Source of the DNA: Micavibrio aeruginosavorus ARL-13
GTDB lineage: Bacteria; Pseudomonadota; Alphaproteobacteria; Micavibrionales; Micavibrionaceae
DNA length: 64,000 nt
Direction: 5' to 3'
NCBI RefSeq assembly: GCF_000226315.1
Contig: NC_016026.1
Location: 2,356,001-2,420,000 of the forward strand
The translations under genes and the position numbers were made by a program. Numbering within the stretch: position 1 is the stretch's first letter; every line of letters starts with the position of its first letter. The notes under the pieces were generated by a model that searched no databases, was not told the origin of the DNA, and was given only the letters and a program-made list of their open reading frames with translations. Below, in pieces: positions 61,780 to 64,000 of this stretch.

Positions 61780-62526
61780 ATGAACAAACACACCGCGATA
61801 ATCCTGACATTCATGACGATGGCCACCGTGCTGGGCAATGTGGCCCCCGCACGCGCTATGACAGAGAACGGCATTCCGTTCGCCGATTTCAAGGGACTCA
61901 GCACATCGGTTGCCAGCTTCCACCGCTGGATCGACAACCCGATGAATAAAACGCCGCCCACATATGCGGATCATTCAAGGGACATCCCCACAGACAACGC
62001 CGAACAGAATGCAGATGATGACTCACACCCGTTTGCTGAATCCATCGGGCTGCAACTGGGCACATGGTCGGTCACAGGGGAACACACCACGCGCAGCGCA
62101 TCCTTTGCCGCGTCATCCGGTGGCGGCGACGTCCAAACCCAAATGGGCCTTGTCCAATTGTCCTATGATTTTAACCTGGGCCCGGATTCACGCGCCAAAC
62201 CCTATGTCAGCGCCGGGGCCGGCGTTGCCACCCATGAAATATGGAAGGGGGGCATCAACACCAACGGGCTGGATGTCGATGACCGCGTTGTCACACCCGC
62301 ATGGCAGGTGGGCGGGGGCATGAATTACCGCCTGACCGATCAGCTTTGGTTCAATGGGGATTACCGCTTTACCGGCACGCCGTCGCTGCGTGATGATGGA
62401 TATAATCTGGGTGGGAATGATCACCAGATGCGGATGGGCGTAACCTATGAAATGTCCGCCGACCGCATCGTGGCCAGAACGCCGGGTGCGGCGGATCGTG
62501 CCCCGCCACCACCCTTTGCCGAGTAA
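61780..62526 (+). CDS. Opacity-type outer membrane beta-barrel protein
   Basis: A 248-residue exported protein. A signal peptide ends near ARA|MT. After a polar linker of about 60 residues come alternating hydrophobic strands with turn motifs (SIGLQLGTWSV, KPYVSAGAGVATHEIW, QVGGGMNYRLTDQLWFNGDYRFTG, MRMGVTYEM), as in eight-stranded OmpA/OmpX-like barrels. The C-terminus continues 20 residues past the last strand with a Pro-rich tail (PPPPFAE), unusual for a barrel end. Function unknown. It converges on the PII gene with no gap. Confidence 0.8.
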   Translation: MNKHTAIILTFMTMATVLGNVAPARAMTENGIPFADFKGLSTSVASFHRWIDNPMNKTPPTYADHSRDIPTDNAEQNADDDSHPFAESIGLQLGTWSVTGEHTTRSASFAASSGGGDVQTQMGLVQLSYDFNLGPDSRAKPYVSAGAGVATHEIWKGGINTNGLDVDDRVVTPAWQVGGGMNYRLTDQLWFNGDYRFTGTPSLRDDGYNLGGNDHQMRMGVTYEMSADRIVARTPGAADRAPPPPFAE

Positions 62527-62877
62527 TTACAGCGCAGCTTCGTCTTTTTCCCCGGTACGAATGCGCACCGTGTGGGACAGGTCGTAGACGAAGATTTTTC
62601 CATCGCCGATACGGCCTGTATTCGCGGCCTTGGAAATCGCCTTGATCACCTTGTCTTCCAGGCCATCGGCAATCGCCACTTCGATTTTGACTTTGGACAG
62701 CAGGGTCGGGGCGGCTTCAGCCTTGGCCCCATCGGCAGATCCTTTGTCAGACTGGCCGCGCTGACGGCCATAGCCGCGCACTTCGGTTACGGTCATGCCT
62801 TCGACACCTATGGCCAGCAGGGCTTCGCGCACATCGTCCAGTTTGAACGGTTTGATTACGGCCATCACCATCTTCAT
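62527..62877 (-). CDS. PII family nitrogen regulator with a non-canonical T-loop
   Basis: A 116-residue trimeric signalling protein. The backbone is that of GlnB: VMAVIKPFKLDDVREALLAIGVEGMTVTEV, GDGKIFVYDL and the C-terminal RIRTGEKDEAAL. The T-loop after GRQRG is QSDKGSADGAKAEAAPTLLS, four residues longer than in E. coli GlnB and without any tyrosine, so the Tyr51 uridylylation site is absent. The regulator therefore cannot be controlled by GlnD in the usual way. GAGGA lies before the ATG. No amtB or glnA lies next to it. Confidence 0.92.
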   Translation of the reverse strand: MKMVMAVIKPFKLDDVREALLAIGVEGMTVTEVRGYGRQRGQSDKGSADGAKAEAAPTLLSKVKIEVAIADGLEDKVIKAISKAANTGRIGDGKIFVYDLSHTVRIRTGEKDEAAL

Positions 62878-62988
62878 GACAAAATCCTCAACTTCCTTTA
62901 AAAGGGTACACAGTTTACGCCATCTGGGTTTGAGCATAGCAGAGAGCCAAAATCAATCCCATGGCCCAGACACAGGAGCCACCCCCGA

Positions 62989-64000
62989 TTATGCACAGCA
63001 ATCAACGCCGCACTGCGAAAGGCCCAACCACAAACACCCACGACGTCATTATTATCGGCGGCGGGTTGGCGGGCGGAACACTGGCGGCCCTGCTTGGCAC
63101 GCATGGCATCCATGTTGCCTGTATCGACCGGGATAACCCAAAGGCGACATTGGATGCCGGGTTTGATGGCCGCACCACCGCCATTTCGTGGGGATCGCAA
63201 AAAATCCTGCGCGCGGCCGGTGTGTGGGACGCATTAGAACCACACGGATGCGCGATCCGCGACATTGAAATTCTGGATGGGGACAGCCCGACCCTGTTGC
63301 ATTTCGCCGCGGACGAAGTGGGCGGTGAAAGTTTCGGATGGATCATTGAAAACCGCTTGATCCGCTCCGCCTTGTTTGACCGCATGGCCGCCTTGAAGAC
63401 GGTCGATCACATTGCACCGGCGGGAGCGCTGTCCTTTGAACGCGATGACGATTCAATTTCCATCATTTTGGATGATGGCCGCATGCTGAGCGCCGCTTTA
63501 TTGATTGGTGCCGATGGGCGCGGATCAAAAACGCGCGAATGGATGGGCATCGAACAACGGTTCTGGGCCTATGACCAAACCGCAATTGTTTGCACCGCCC
63601 GTCACGAGGCTCCGCACAACCACATCGCCGTTGAACATTTCCGCAGTGAAGGCCCCTTCGCCATCCTGCCGATGCAGGATGATGCGGATGGTACACACCG
63701 TTCCTCCATCGTCTGGACTGTGCATGGCAAAGACGTGAACGATATTTTGGCCTATTCACAGGATGTGTTTGATGCCGCGCTGACCGCGCGCTTCCCGGAC
63801 CGGTATGGATCGGTGCAACAGATGGGCAAGCGGTTTTCATTTCCCCTGACCCTGAACCATGCGCATGATTATATTGCGGACCGCATGGCGCTGGTCGCCG
63901 ATGCGGGCCATGGCATTCATCCGATTGCGGGACAAGGGTTGAATTTAGGCCTGCGTGATATTGCGGTGCTGGCCGATTTGATCGTCGATGCGCACGCGGC
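62989..64000 (+). CDS. UbiH/UbiF/VisC-type FAD-dependent hydroxylase (partial)
   Basis: The first 337 residues of a flavoprotein monooxygenase cut by the window edge. DVIIIGGGLAGGTLAALLG is the N-terminal FAD-binding Rossmann motif, GRTTAISWGSQKIL and ENRLIRSALFDRM are family features, and DAGHGIHPIAGQGLNLGLRDIAVLADLI is the FAD/NAD(P) motif near the C-terminal end of ubiquinone-biosynthesis hydroxylases. Which ring position it hydroxylates cannot be told. A second ATG 30 bases earlier is in frame and may be the start; AGGAG lies between the two. Confidence 0.88.

Noticed and set aside
1-64000. CRISPR arrays or insertion sequences
   Set aside because: No regularly spaced direct repeats with unique spacers outside coding repeats, and no transposase genes, were seen.

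Overview
The window reads as the chromosome of a free-living alphaproteobacterium. Supporting signs are a TIGR02300-type acidic protein, an rpmH-rnpA-yidD-yidC-engB block, succinylase-branch lysine/diaminopimelate genes, a class I ribonucleotide reductase preceded by paired NrdR boxes, and base composition that looks mid-50s %GC by eye. The large secreted S74 and propeller proteins, together with lineage-specific hypotheticals, would fit a Micavibrio-like (predatory) alphaproteobacterium; that placement is my inference and not something the sequence proves. Genes are densely packed, mostly in short same-strand runs separated by clear hairpin terminators. I saw no rRNA, tRNA, CRISPR array, transposase or prophage structural genes.

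Layout. 1-2.7 kb: a mostly non-coding stretch, a P-loop kinase and pyruvate kinase. 3.2-16.2 kb: a surface-protein island of six secreted proteins that share one N-terminal four-cysteine domain but carry two kinds of body, either long Gly/Ser/Thr/Tyr repeats ending in an intramolecular S74 chaperone (three genes) or seven Asp-box-like blades (three genes); a histidine phosphatase and nrdB lie inside the island. 16.3-19.7 kb: small hypotheticals, phoH and a SCO1-like copper protein. 19.9-32.4 kb: a fatty-acid uptake and beta-oxidation neighbourhood (FadL-type porin, thioesterase, SCP2 protein, 2OG oxygenase, acyl-CoA dehydrogenase, cytidine deaminase, FadN-type bifunctional protein, an unrecognised 432-residue protein, thiolase). 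32.7-34.1 kb: TIGR02300 protein and PrmA. 34.3-39.9 kb: a two-gene operon encoding an unknown protein and a 1604-residue protein that appears to join an RNase J-like metallo-beta-lactamase/beta-CASP nuclease to a complete exonuclease I-like DEDDh module. 40-43.3 kb: a membrane protein and an AT-richer Sel1/ankyrin repeat protein. 43.5-49.2 kb: glmU-glmS with a secreted protein between them, a DUF3108 protein and a FemAB/GNAT-like protein. 49.2-56.3 kb: dapD-dapE, truA, a translationally coupled pair of putative zinc metallopeptidases, then def-fmt and rmuC. 56.4-62.5 kb: a pilin-like small protein, engB, yidC, yidD, rnpA, rpmH, a conserved hypothetical and a beta-barrel protein. 62.5-64 kb: a PII protein with an unusual T-loop and the start of a UbiH-type hydroxylase cut by the window edge.

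Functional links. GlmU and GlmS make UDP-GlcNAc, and DapD/DapE make meso-diaminopimelate, both for peptidoglycan. FadL, acyl-CoA dehydrogenase, FadN and thiolase form a nearly complete route from fatty-acid uptake to acetyl-CoA. Def/Fmt act on the two ends of formyl-methionine initiation. RpmH/RnpA/YidD/YidC/EngB form the usual ribosome/tRNA-processing/membrane-insertion block. The two most unusual items are the mosaic surface-protein island and the nuclease fusion operon.
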